14,585 nucleotides of DNA from CAYJHC01 sp964369465 (GTDB lineage Bacteria > Bacillota > Clostridia > Peptostreptococcales > Anaerovoracaceae): positions 1-14,585 of the forward strand of contig CAYJEX010000031.1 of the NCBI GenBank assembly GCA_964369465.1, read 5' to 3'. A program made the position numbers and the translations under genes. Of this stretch, positions 1-6,674 are shown piece after piece. The notes under the pieces were generated by a model. The model saw only the letters and a list, made by a program, of their open reading frames with translations, was not told the DNA's origin and ran no database searches. How positions within the stretch are numbered: position 1 is the first letter of the stretch; each line of letters starts with the position of its first letter.

Positions 1-34
1 ATAACTATAACTATAACTATAACTATAACTATAA
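1..34. repeat. ATAACT hexanucleotide tandem repeat
   Basis: Five perfect copies of ATAACT plus a partial copy (ATAA) run from the first base, so the array may extend beyond the window. Its end overlaps a 16-base palindrome (positions 30-45, centred on TAGCTA). No gene starts in it. It looks like a slippage-prone microsatellite between genes, and no function can be read from it. Confidence 0.9.
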
Positions 35-151
35 TAGCTATTATAATATTAAGCTTACTGGTTGGTTATAGAAAATCAGGGTAAAAAGAAAGTAAGACGA
101 GAATGCATGAACATGTGTGATTTACAGAAAATTTCGTAAAGGAGATACATC

Positions 152-301
152 ATGAAAATTATTACAGAATTTAAAAAAGCCAAGAATATTAAATATATAA
201 CTAAAAATGATTTGATATTAGTTGCAGTTTATATCCTCCTAGTAGCTGTAGGAATGGCGCTTTCAAATTATTGGGGAAGTTCTGCTGTTTGTCCGATATA
301 G
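152..301 (+). CDS. Small single-pass membrane peptide (49 aa), possibly a truncated gene
   Basis: The 49-codon frame has a good ribosome binding site (AAAGGAG at 138-144, eight bases before the ATG). The product begins with a basic segment (residues 1-19, seven Lys), followed by one clear hydrophobic segment (about residues 21-37, LILVAVYILLVAVGMAL). It ends with a short polar tail containing one Cys (SSAVCPI). This layout fits a small inner-membrane protein with the N-terminus in the cytoplasm. The stretch TKNDLI before the hydrophobic segment is reminiscent of the start of ECF-transporter S components (Trep_Strep type), so this could be the remains of a longer membrane protein. Stops soon after 301 leave no obvious continuation. 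I do not recognise it firmly. Real translation is plausible because of the ribosome binding site. Confidence 0.45.
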   Translation: MKIITEFKKAKNIKYITKNDLILVAVYILLVAVGMALSNYWGSSAVCPI

Positions 302-400
302 AATAATCATCTGTTAAAGCAATTAAGATAAAATGATTAAAAATCAAACTATCACAGAACAACAAAGACATTGCAAAATAACAAAGACATCACAAGTGCG

Positions 401-435
401 AAAGTCTTATAAGACACTTCTTATAAGACTTTTTT
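401..435 (+). terminator. Intrinsic terminator built from two copies of TCTTATAAGAC
   Basis: A perfect 13-bp stem (401-413 with 420-432) closes a six-base loop (414-419) and runs into five T residues (431-435). That is the form of a rho-independent terminator for the transcript of the 49-aa peptide. The two arms are also direct repeats of TCTTATAAGAC (405-415 and 419-429), because each arm is itself palindromic. The site sits seven bases upstream of the -35 box of the next gene, so it could double as a tandem operator. Confidence 0.6.
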
Positions 436-441
436 AATAAC

Positions 442-470
442 TTGACAAAGTAATAATAAAATTATATAAT
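442..470 (+). promoter_or_regulatory. Sigma-70/sigma-A promoter of the tetR-ABC operon
   Basis: TTGACA (442-447) and TATAAT (465-470) are both exact consensus hexamers separated by exactly 17 bases, about 48 bases before the start codon of the TetR gene. Such a strong promoter ahead of a TetR-type gene implies that it is normally held off by a repressor, probably the TetR protein itself (inference). Confidence 0.85.
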
Positions 471-496
471 GAACCAAACAAACCAAATAAGTTCAT
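469..496. promoter_or_regulatory. Candidate repressor operator (ATGAAC-N16-GTTCAT)
   Basis: An inverted repeat of six bases (469-474 and 491-496) overlaps the end of the -10 box and covers the likely transcription start. A repressor bound here would block the promoter, which is the usual place for TetR autoregulation. The arms are short and the spacer is long, so this is only a candidate. The TCTTATAAGAC pair at 405-429 is the alternative. Confidence 0.3.
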
Positions 497-517
497 TTAG
501 TACAAATAGGAGGCCCT

Positions 518-1093
518 ATGGCATATGAAAAAACTGTAATTGAAAACGCAATCCTTGATACATCACGGAAATGCTTATTTCGATATGGCTATAAAAATCT
601 CAATTTAAATGATGTTGCAAAAGAAATAGGAATAAGCAAAACTACTCTCTACAAAATTTATGGCAGCAAATATATTGTGGCAGAAAAAATAATCGATAAC
701 ATTATCTTAGAAGCTACAGGGAAAAGAGATGCTATATTGTCACTTGACCTTCCTATTAACGAAAAACTCCAGAAAGCTGTTGAACAAATTTCAGAAATAT
801 TCAGTTCAATGGACGAAGAATTCTTGAAGGACTTGCAAAATACTGTACCTGAACTTTGGGACAAAATTGAATCAGAGAGAAAGTCTAAAGAAGATCTTAT
901 TGTAAAACTTATTTCGAAAGACCAAAAAAATGGAATAATAAAAAGTGACCACTCTCCAAAAATACTTGCAGCTGTTTTGCTTTCTATTATTCAAAACATT
1001 TACAGCCCTGAATTTTTTTTGAAGTACAATACAACCCCAAAAGATGCAGGAAGTATGGCTATTGATGTATTTTTGAAAGGTTGCCTTAAGTAA
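518..1093 (+). CDS. TetR/AcrR-family transcriptional repressor
   Basis: The 191-residue product has the TetR_N helix-turn-helix in its first 60 residues, including the recognition region NDVAKEIGISKTTLYKIYGSK (about 31-51). An all-helical, variable ligand-binding and dimerisation domain of normal family length follows. The ATG at 518 is set by AGGAGG at 508-513. It is the first gene of a three-gene unit with an ABC ATPase and permease, which implies that it represses this exporter and is released by a transported drug-like or toxic ligand. The ligand cannot be told from the sequence. The C-terminal half is Lys- and Ile-rich with no motif I can name. The family assignment is firm; the target is inferred from position. 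Confidence 0.93.
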   Translation: MAYEKTVIENAILDTSRKCLFRYGYKNLNLNDVAKEIGISKTTLYKIYGSKYIVAEKIIDNIILEATGKRDAILSLDLPINEKLQKAVEQISEIFSSMDEEFLKDLQNTVPELWDKIESERKSKEDLIVKLISKDQKNGIIKSDHSPKILAAVLLSIIQNIYSPEFFLKYNTTPKDAGSMAIDVFLKGCLK

Positions 1094-1155
1094 TAACAGT
1101 ACTAATTTATAATATACTATTAACTAAAACATATTAAGAAAGGGAGAAAAGTTCT

Positions 1156-1890
1156 ATGAACACAAATGTTGCTTTGAAAGTTGCGAACTTATCGAAAAGT
1201 TATAAAGACAAAAAAGTTTTGGATAATGTTTCGCTTGAACTTAACAAAGGAGAAATCTTTGGTCTACTTGGTCCATCAGGGTGTGGAAAAACAACAACTG
1301 CTAAAATAACAGCAGGTGTACTAGCTTATGATATAGGTATAGTTGAGATTTTAGAAACTAAAATACCTAATTTAAAAGTCTTGAATAGAATTGGGTACAT
1401 GGCGCAAAACGCGGCACTATACACATATTTATCCGGCAAAGAAAATCTTAATTTTTTTGGGTCGTTATATGGTTTTAAAAAAAATGAATTAAAAGAACGA
1501 ATTAAGTACGTGAGTGAGCTTGTAAATATATCCGATGACCTGGACAAAAAAGTTTCTAAATATTCTGGAGGAATGAAGCAAAGATTGTCTTTGGCCATTG
1601 CTCTTCTTCCAAATCCCGAAGTTTTAATTTTAGATGAACCCACTGTAGGAATTGACCCCGTTCTCAGAAAAGCTATTTGGATTGAGCTAAATAAACTTGC
1701 TGAAAAAGGTGTTGCAATTTTGCTTACAACCCACGTTATGGACGAAGCGGAAAAATGTCATAAGCTTGCAATGATGAGACAAGGAAAAATAATTGCAGTT
1801 GGAACTCCAAAAGAGATTATTAATAAGGCAAATACGACGACACTAGAAGAAGCATTTGTGCATTTGGGAGGTGATGATTATGAGAATTAA
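1156..1890 (+). CDS. ABC transporter ATP-binding protein (ABC-2/drug export type)
   Basis: The 244-residue cytoplasmic ATPase has all motifs intact: Walker A GPSGCGKT (39-46), Q-loop Gln84, signature YSGGMKQR (136-143), Walker B VLILDEP (156-162) and the H-loop His193 in TTHVMDEA. The MKQRLSLA and GIDPVLR wording and the short C-terminus are typical of ATPases paired with ABC-2 permeases (DrrA or YhaQ-like). The start follows GGGAG about nine bases upstream. It lies 62 bases after the TetR gene and its last 11 bases overlap the permease gene, so the two subunits are translationally coupled. It powers export of an unknown compound, probably a lipophilic or antimicrobial one (inference from family and regulator). 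Confidence 0.95.
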   Translation: MNTNVALKVANLSKSYKDKKVLDNVSLELNKGEIFGLLGPSGCGKTTTAKITAGVLAYDIGIVEILETKIPNLKVLNRIGYMAQNAALYTYLSGKENLNFFGSLYGFKKNELKERIKYVSELVNISDDLDKKVSKYSGGMKQRLSLAIALLPNPEVLILDEPTVGIDPVLRKAIWIELNKLAEKGVAILLTTHVMDEAEKCHKLAMMRQGKIIAVGTPKEIINKANTTTLEEAFVHLGGDDYEN

Positions 1891-2995
1891 AGCATTAACA
1901 ACAAGAATACTTAATCAAATCAGACACGACAAAAGAACAGTAGGACTATTATTAGTAGTTCCAATTATATTGTTATCCCTTATATACTTTATTTTTGACG
2001 AAAGCAATACTGAATATAACATTGGAATAATAAATGCAAGCGAAACATTTATAGAAGAAATTCAAAATGTTGAGGGCTTTGACATAAACATTGCCACTTA
2101 CAATAAAGAGGAAGGTGTACAGGCTATAAAGGACGGCAAGATAATTGCGCTCGTTGATTCAAGCGATGACACAATATCCTTATATGTAGATGCCACTAAC
2201 GCAACTGATGGCAAGCAGATAAACGCTATTATCTCATCCGCCGCCTTTGCAGAAACAAAATCTATACTTGAAGATAATTTGAACGAGATATCAGAATCAC
2301 CTTTCTTGGAAGCAGCAAGCAGTAACATTGGAATTGATTTGACTGATTTAGAAATGAATGAAATTGAAATCAAAACAGAATATATATATGGAAGCGAGGA
2401 TTTGTCCTTCTTTGATAATTATGGAGCACCACTCATAGGAATAATTGTATTTTTCTTAGTGTTCTTGATTGCAGGAATCAATTTTTTAGGCGAACGTACT
2501 TCAGGAACTTTAGAAAAACTATTAACCACTCCAATTAGAAGAGGCGAAATAATCTTAGGATATGTGTTTGGATTTAGTGTCCTTGCTATTATACAGTCAG
2601 CTATAGTAACAGCATTCGTTGTCTACATTTTAAAAGTAACACTACTAGGAAGTATAGGATATGTATTTCTTCTCACTTTGCTAACGGCTATATGCGCATT
2701 ATCGCTTGGAATCCTGTTATCAACGCTAGCAGAAAGTGAATTCCAAATGATACAATTTATCCCTATAGTAATAATTCCTCAAGTTTTCCTTTGTGGACTA
2801 TTTCCGCTTTCTTCAGGATGGGATGTAATAAGTCAAGCTATGCCTCTTTATTACACAACACATGGATTGACAGAAGTAATGCTTAGAGGAAGCGGATTTG
2901 ATGCAATTGCAATTGATTGCCTTGTACTGTTTGGTTTTACAACAGCATTTGTTGCTTTAAATGTTTTGTTTTTGAAGAAGCAAAGAAGCGTTTAA
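1880..2995 (+). CDS. ABC-2 type transporter permease
   Basis: The 371-residue membrane subunit is of the ABC2_membrane_3 type. One N-terminal transmembrane helix (about residues 21-40) is followed by a large extracytoplasmic domain (about 41-185). A C-terminal membrane block then carries five to six helices. The conserved cytoplasmic coupling segment ERTSGTLEKLL is at 205-215. I chose the ATG at 1880 because GGGAGG (1866-1871) is eight bases upstream and the protein then begins with the basic amphipathic segment usual for the family. An upstream TTG start at 1856 would lie inside the ATPase end and has no such site. It forms the pore for the ATPase encoded just before it. The substrate is unknown, and no truncation is seen. 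Confidence 0.93.
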   Translation: MRIKALTTRILNQIRHDKRTVGLLLVVPIILLSLIYFIFDESNTEYNIGIINASETFIEEIQNVEGFDINIATYNKEEGVQAIKDGKIIALVDSSDDTISLYVDATNATDGKQINAIISSAAFAETKSILEDNLNEISESPFLEAASSNIGIDLTDLEMNEIEIKTEYIYGSEDLSFFDNYGAPLIGIIVFFLVFLIAGINFLGERTSGTLEKLLTTPIRRGEIILGYVFGFSVLAIIQSAIVTAFVVYILKVTLLGSIGYVFLLTLLTAICALSLGILLSTLAESEFQMIQFIPIVIIPQVFLCGLFPLSSGWDVISQAMPLYYTTHGLTEVMLRGSGFDAIAIDCLVLFGFTTAFVALNVLFLKKQRSV

Positions 2996-3002
2996 TTAAT
3001 TT

Positions 3003-3047
3003 AAAACATCCTCATTCATTTATAATAAATATAAATGAATGAGGATG
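3003..3047 (-). terminator. Long perfect stem-loop between convergent genes
   Basis: An uninterrupted 18-bp inverted repeat (3007-3024 and 3030-3047) encloses a five-base loop. Read on the minus strand it is followed by TTTTAAATTAATT, so it best serves as the terminator of the minus-strand lipoprotein genes. On the plus strand it is followed by an A-rich stretch, so termination of the ABC operon would rely on the stem alone. It lies directly between two convergent transcripts. Confidence 0.75.
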
Positions 3048-3112
3048 AAAATTATTTTACCATATTTCTTGCCAGAAACTCGGTCCAATTCGGTATGGTC
3101 TTACAACAAATA

Positions 3113-3682
3113 CTACTCTACAACTTCATCTGAGACAGTAATTGTAACTGCTACTCCTGCATCGCATTCGATGCTTCTAAAATCTTCAGTAATATCCATT
3201 ACCCCTACATTACCACTTTCAGTGCCGATTTTAAGCCAGATTAGGACTTCTTTGTTCAGCTCAATCGGGATTTCTTCATCAATTTTTCCAATGGAAGTTG
3301 CTACTGAATTTGAAAAATCTGTTTCAAGTGTGAAAGAAAGAGCAGAATGTCCATTTTCATCAATATAGAAAGTCTCGCAAAATGTTTCTGTTAGGTTAAC
3401 TGCTATTTGATTGGTCAAGAACTCTATACCCCCAGAAGCGATACCATCATTATGCCATTCTCCATCTCTATAAGCCCAAACTTCTATACTATATGAGTTT
3501 ACAGTTTCATCAACTTTTATGTCAAAAAAACTTAAATCGCCATCGAACAACGCTACTACTTTTTTTGCATCCTCCGATAATTCACTTGCCTTAATAGACA
3601 TATCTTTGTTTTGATTTTCTGAACATGCTGTTATAGAAAAAACAATAAGCATGCTAATACATAAAATTAGTATCTTTTTCAT
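3113..3682 (-). CDS. Secreted lipoprotein of unknown function (189 aa)
   Basis: The product starts with a lipoprotein signal: MKK, a hydrophobic core, and the lipobox ITAC with the lipidated Cys at residue 20. It should therefore be anchored on the outer face of the membrane. The mature part is short, acidic and rich in alternating hydrophobic residues, which suggests a beta-sandwich. The segment around residues 60-80 (SIEVWAYRDGEWHNDGIASG) resembles uncharacterised clostridial surface proteins with a sensor-like fold. GAAGGA precedes the ATG at proper spacing. It lies 79 bases downstream of a second lipoprotein gene in the same direction and probably shares its transcript. The protein class is clear; no function is assigned. 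Confidence 0.85.
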   Translation of the reverse strand: MKKILILCISMLIVFSITACSENQNKDMSIKASELSEDAKKVVALFDGDLSFFDIKVDETVNSYSIEVWAYRDGEWHNDGIASGGIEFLTNQIAVNLTETFCETFYIDENGHSALSFTLETDFSNSVATSIGKIDEEIPIELNKEVLIWLKIGTESGNVGVMDITEDFRSIECDAGVAVTITVSDEVVE

Positions 3683-3761
3683 ATTATTCCTTCTTCAAAT
3701 TAGTATTCATACAGTAAATGTTTATCTTACATCACAAGGAAATGCTAATTATCCCCAACTA

Positions 3762-4415
3762 TTATTCTAAGTTCAAATCTATAATTGAATATGCAAAATC
3801 TCCGTAGTAGTTATCCGAAAGTTCCCATCCATAGTCAAGTTCTTCATCATCATAAGTATACACTGTGATTTCCATGCTTATCTCTTCAGCAAATTGTGGG
3901 TTTTCCATAAAATCGACTATTGCACTTTCAAACAATCCAAATAGTTCCTCATCTAATTTCGCTGGATCATTTGCTTCTGAAGAAGTTATTTGATCGTAAA
4001 ATGGATAAGCTATTTCATCTAAAACTTTTCCTAGGGCAAATGGCTTATATGTGATTGTAGCTGTAACACTTCCATCTTCATTCTCTACTGCATTTGTAAC
4101 TGTATATTCAAACTCTAATAACAGTCCTCGATAAAACGGCATCATTTGTTCTGTTACTGATGGCTCTGGTACTTCTGAAAATCCGTATGTATACTGCAAA
4201 TTTTCTACCATGGCCCTAGCAAAATTATCTCGCTCTTCCAATGCTTGTTCTCTAGTCCATCCTGAATTTTCCAAATATTCATCTGTAACAATCCCTTTAA
4301 TGTCGGCATCAATGCTGCTTGTTATAAGTTCTGCTTGTAGTTCCAAATTAGATTGGCATCCAGTAAACACCATCATCATTGCAAATCCTAGTAATAAAAT
4401 TTTAAATTTTTTCAT
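3762..4415 (-). CDS. Lipoprotein, DUF5105-like (217 aa)
   Basis: Residues 1-20 form a lipoprotein signal with the box FTGC and lipidated Cys20. The mature protein is strongly acidic and mostly helical in its first half (residues 40-75, around TDEYLENSGWTREQALEERD). Its second half contains strands such as SVTATITYKPFALGK. The layout recalls DUF5105-type lipoproteins of Firmicutes; this is an impression, not a search result. It is the first gene of a probable two-lipoprotein transcript. Oddly, the ATG is preceded by CACAAAAAAAC and no nearby Shine-Dalgarno. The nearest good one (AAAGGAG, 4457-4463 on the plus strand) lies about 40 bases upstream, on the other side of a hairpin. No later in-frame start would keep the signal peptide. 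Confidence 0.85.
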   Translation of the reverse strand: MKKFKILLLGFAMMMVFTGCQSNLELQAELITSSIDADIKGIVTDEYLENSGWTREQALEERDNFARAMVENLQYTYGFSEVPEPSVTEQMMPFYRGLLLEFEYTVTNAVENEDGSVTATITYKPFALGKVLDEIAYPFYDQITSSEANDPAKLDEELFGLFESAIVDFMENPQFAEEISMEITVYTYDDEELDYGWELSDNYYGDFAYSIIDLNLE

Positions 4416-4426
4416 GTTTTTTTGTG

Positions 4427-4452
4427 TGTGATATAGTGTTTCCTATATCACA
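4427..4452 (-). promoter_or_regulatory. Hairpin between Shine-Dalgarno and start codon of the DUF5105-like gene
   Basis: A perfect 10-bp inverted repeat (TGTGATATAG at 4427-4436 and CTATATCACA at 4443-4452) with a six-base loop lies in the leader of the lipoprotein gene. On the minus strand the order is AAAGGAGAGT, hairpin, CACAAAAAAAC, ATG. Folding would remove 26 bases and bring the Shine-Dalgarno sequence within about 14 bases of the ATG. Alternatively the repeat is a protein-binding operator. Confidence 0.5.
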
Positions 4453-4471
4453 ACTCTCCTTTCATGTATAC

Positions 4472-4537
4472 TTAAATATTTTTCGGACTATAATTTCTCA
4501 TTCTATTTACTATACTCTCAGCTTTGTTATTAGGCAC
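4472..4537 (-). CDS. Doubtful 21-codon ORF, possible recombinase remnant
   Basis: On the minus strand a GTG start (4537) sits six bases after AAAGGAG and opens a 21-codon frame ending at TAA (4472). The last residues, RMRNYSPKNI, resemble the start of the SAM-like DNA-binding domain of tyrosine recombinases, which often read like RNYSPKTI. The frame is open upstream to about 4586. It could be a leader peptide or a decayed fragment of an integrase. The likeness is short and may be chance. Confidence 0.2.
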   Translation of the reverse strand: MPNNKAESIVNRMRNYSPKNI

Positions 4538-4880
4538 ATCACTCTCCTTTAATCTCTTTAACAAAAGTCTATTCGCTGTGTTAGTTTATTAGGTCAAACC
4601 ATAGCCTTTTTACATAAAAAATAGCGTATATTTTTAGGAATTATTGAACATTATATCACATAAAATCAGTATTTTTTAAAAAACATTTGCAAATGATAGT
4701 ATTTCATTGCTTTTAAAGTTGCTACTTACTTGGCAAATGCATTCTGCTATATATAAAACACTTTAATCAACAAAAAAAAACGCAAAATAAGTATTTATAA
4801 TAGAAGTAAAATAATATACAATCTAATATAATTAAAAGTCTAGTACACAAACAGAATGAAATTAAAACAAAAGGAGAAAT
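4538..4880. other. AT-rich divergent region between lipoprotein and amidohydrolase genes
   Basis: This stretch holds no convincing gene. It carries a perfect 12-base palindrome CATTTGCAAATG (4684-4695). The half-site GCAAATG recurs at 4733-4739, and a near-palindrome overlaps the first copy, so a regulator may bind here. Several TATAAT-like boxes (4796-4801 and 4827-4832) precede the amidohydrolase gene, but none has a good -35 box. A weak or activator-dependent promoter for that gene is therefore likely. Confidence 0.4.
4650..4658 (-). promoter_or_regulatory. Extended -10 promoter for the minus-strand lipoprotein genes
   Basis: Read on the minus strand the sequence is TGATATAAT, an exact TGn extended -10 element, with only a poor A/T-rich -35 region. 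It lies upstream of the small GTG frame and of the two lipoprotein genes and is the best promoter candidate for them. Confidence 0.5.
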
Positions 4881-6497
4881 ATGAAAAAAATATATTTAGG
4901 AGGCAAGGTATATCTTGGCGGAGAAAAAAAATGGGCGGAGACAGTTGTTTCTGATGGAAACAAAATTGCTTTTGTGGGAACAGAGAAAGAAGGGAAAGCG
5001 CTCTATCCTAATGCTACAGTAATCGAGCTTAAAGGAAAATTTCTATTTCCGGGGTTTATTGATGCTCATGCTCACGTTTTACTAGGTGCATATTTTAATT
5101 CGGGAATAAAAATCGACAGTGAATCAAGTCAAGAAGAAATTTGGGGAACAGTAAAGGAATATATTTCAGAAAATCCAAATAACGATGTTTACTTTGGACA
5201 AGGATATGGTGAATGGCAATTTGACAGATTAGGACCTACAAAAGAAATGTTGGATGAAATATGCGCAGATAGGCCTATGGTTTTGTTGAGTGCTGGTGGA
5301 CATGAGGGAGTTTGTAATAGTAAAGCTCTTGAAAAGGCAGGGATCACAAAAGAAACAGCGGATCCTATACCTGGCTTTCACTATTTCGTTAGAAACGAGA
5401 ATTCTGAACCCACAGGAAGATTTATAGAATCAGGTTGTATATATATGTTAAACGAAAAAATAGATTTTTATGCAACAGAAAAGGTTGAAACATGGATAAA
5501 AAATGTATTATCATATTTTAGCGAAATAGGAATCACCTCTATCTCCGACTGCGGGGCCATGCCTGATATGACAGAAATAGGCTTCCCACTCTTAAAGAAA
5601 CTTGCCGAAACTGGCGAATTGCCTCAAAGAGTAATGGGATGTGAATTCGTATCAACAAAAGAGGAAGCAATAGGTGCTGTAGATAGATTGAAAAAACTAA
5701 GAGATGAAAACTATATCAAAGACACCTTTGAATTCAAAACATTAAAAATCATCAATGACGGAACAATGGAAAGCGCATCTGCAAGTACGTTAGAACCTTA
5801 TAGCCACGATGGAAGTATAGTCGAACCAATGCTCGAAGGAGAAGAACTAAATAATCTTTGCATAGAAGCAGCTAAAGAATCCTTTGATATATATATACAT
5901 GGAATTGGAGACAGAGCTATTAGGGCTACTGTTGAAGCAGCCAAAGCCGTTCGAGAAGCAGGATATAACAAAACAAGGATCACAAACGCACATACACAAC
6001 TTGTTTCAAAAGAAGATGTTCCTAAATTTGGAAAATACAACATTATTGCTAATACAACTGGTTGCTGGCATTATGGCGGAGGAGATGGAGAAGAAGTTTT
6101 AGGCAAAAGAATAGATGAAACTTTTGCAATGAAAAGATTAATGGACAACGGAGCTATCCTAACTTTGGGAAGTGACTTCCCAGTTGATGAATTAGGTGCA
6201 AGCCCATTTGTTTCAATGGAAGTAGCGATTACTAGACAATATCCAGGGGAAAGAGAAGCAAAAAAACTCAAACCATATGACCAGGTATTATCTATAGAAG
6301 AGGTAATTGATGGATATACAATAAATGCGGCATACCAACTAGGCATGGAAGATAAAATCGGAAGTATTGAAGTTGGCAAATATGCAGACTTTACAGTAAC
6401 AAATGAGAATCCATTTGATGTGGATGTTTACAAGATTCACGAAATACAAGTTGCACTGACAGTGCAGAATGGAGAAATAAAGTACAATAATATGTAA
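4881..6497 (+). CDS. YtcJ/NfdA-type amidohydrolase (Amidohydro_3)
   Basis: The 538-residue cytoplasmic metal hydrolase is of the amidohydrolase superfamily, with normal length for the YtcJ (COG1574) and N-substituted formamide deformylase group. A small N-terminal beta domain leads into the metal motif PGFIDAHAHV (His63, His65). Further active-site landmarks are KIINDG (Lys289, Asp293), IHGIGDRA (His340), NAHTQL (His371) and LGSDFPV (Asp432). The C-terminus returns to the beta domain with GSIEVGKYADF. The ATG follows AAGGAG at 4871-4876. It likely cleaves an amide, formamide or cyclic amide C-N bond; the substrate is not readable from sequence. It faces a paralogue of the same family convergently, next to two carriers and an AraC regulator, so it probably belongs to the same pathway although it is transcribed alone. 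Confidence 0.92.
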   Translation: MKKIYLGGKVYLGGEKKWAETVVSDGNKIAFVGTEKEGKALYPNATVIELKGKFLFPGFIDAHAHVLLGAYFNSGIKIDSESSQEEIWGTVKEYISENPNNDVYFGQGYGEWQFDRLGPTKEMLDEICADRPMVLLSAGGHEGVCNSKALEKAGITKETADPIPGFHYFVRNENSEPTGRFIESGCIYMLNEKIDFYATEKVETWIKNVLSYFSEIGITSISDCGAMPDMTEIGFPLLKKLAETGELPQRVMGCEFVSTKEEAIGAVDRLKKLRDENYIKDTFEFKTLKIINDGTMESASASTLEPYSHDGSIVEPMLEGEELNNLCIEAAKESFDIYIHGIGDRAIRATVEAAKAVREAGYNKTRITNAHTQLVSKEDVPKFGKYNIIANTTGCWHYGGGDGEEVLGKRIDETFAMKRLMDNGAILTLGSDFPVDELGASPFVSMEVAITRQYPGEREAKKLKPYDQVLSIEEVIDGYTINAAYQLGMEDKIGSIEVGKYADFTVTNENPFDVDVYKIHEIQVALTVQNGEIKYNNM

Positions 6498-6534
6498 AGA
6501 ACAAAGTGAATAAATCACCCCTTCCAAAAAATGC

Positions 6535-6580
6535 AAATTCCTATCAACCAATTTCCTGGTTTGATAGGAATTTTTAGTTT
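6535..6580. terminator. Bidirectional terminator between the two amidohydrolase genes
   Basis: AAATTCCTATCAA (6535-6547) pairs with TTGATAGGAATTT (6561-6573). The stem can continue by CCA/TGG across one bulged T. On the plus strand the stem runs into TTTTT and a further TTTT. On the minus strand it runs into GCATTTTTTGG. It can therefore end both convergent transcripts. The rest of 6581-6674 shows nothing further. Confidence 0.8.
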
Positions 6581-6674
6581 TATGCCCATACAGCAATTCA
6601 CTTATAATATAAATTGCCTATTTATTCTAGCGCCTTTCACTATTATTATAACCATGCATTTTTTATAGCTAGAT

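Noticed and set aside
1..34. Start of a CRISPR array or phage attachment site
   Set aside because: The unit is a six-base perfect microsatellite without spacers, and no integrase or tRNA is adjacent.
1856..1879. Upstream TTG start for the ABC permease
   Set aside because: It would add eight residues inside the ATPase end with no ribosome site; GGGAGG is correctly spaced for the ATG at 1880.
3039..3368. Plus-strand reading frame of about 109 codons opposite the lipoprotein gene
   Set aside because: It begins inside the terminator stem, has no ribosome site, is low-complexity Ser/Thr/Ile-rich, and lies antisense to a gene with a clear lipoprotein signal.
4538..4880. Riboswitch ahead of the amidohydrolase gene
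   Set aside because: No conserved aptamer pattern, multi-stem fold or terminator/antiterminator pair is visible; the region is simple AT-rich sequence with one DNA palindrome.
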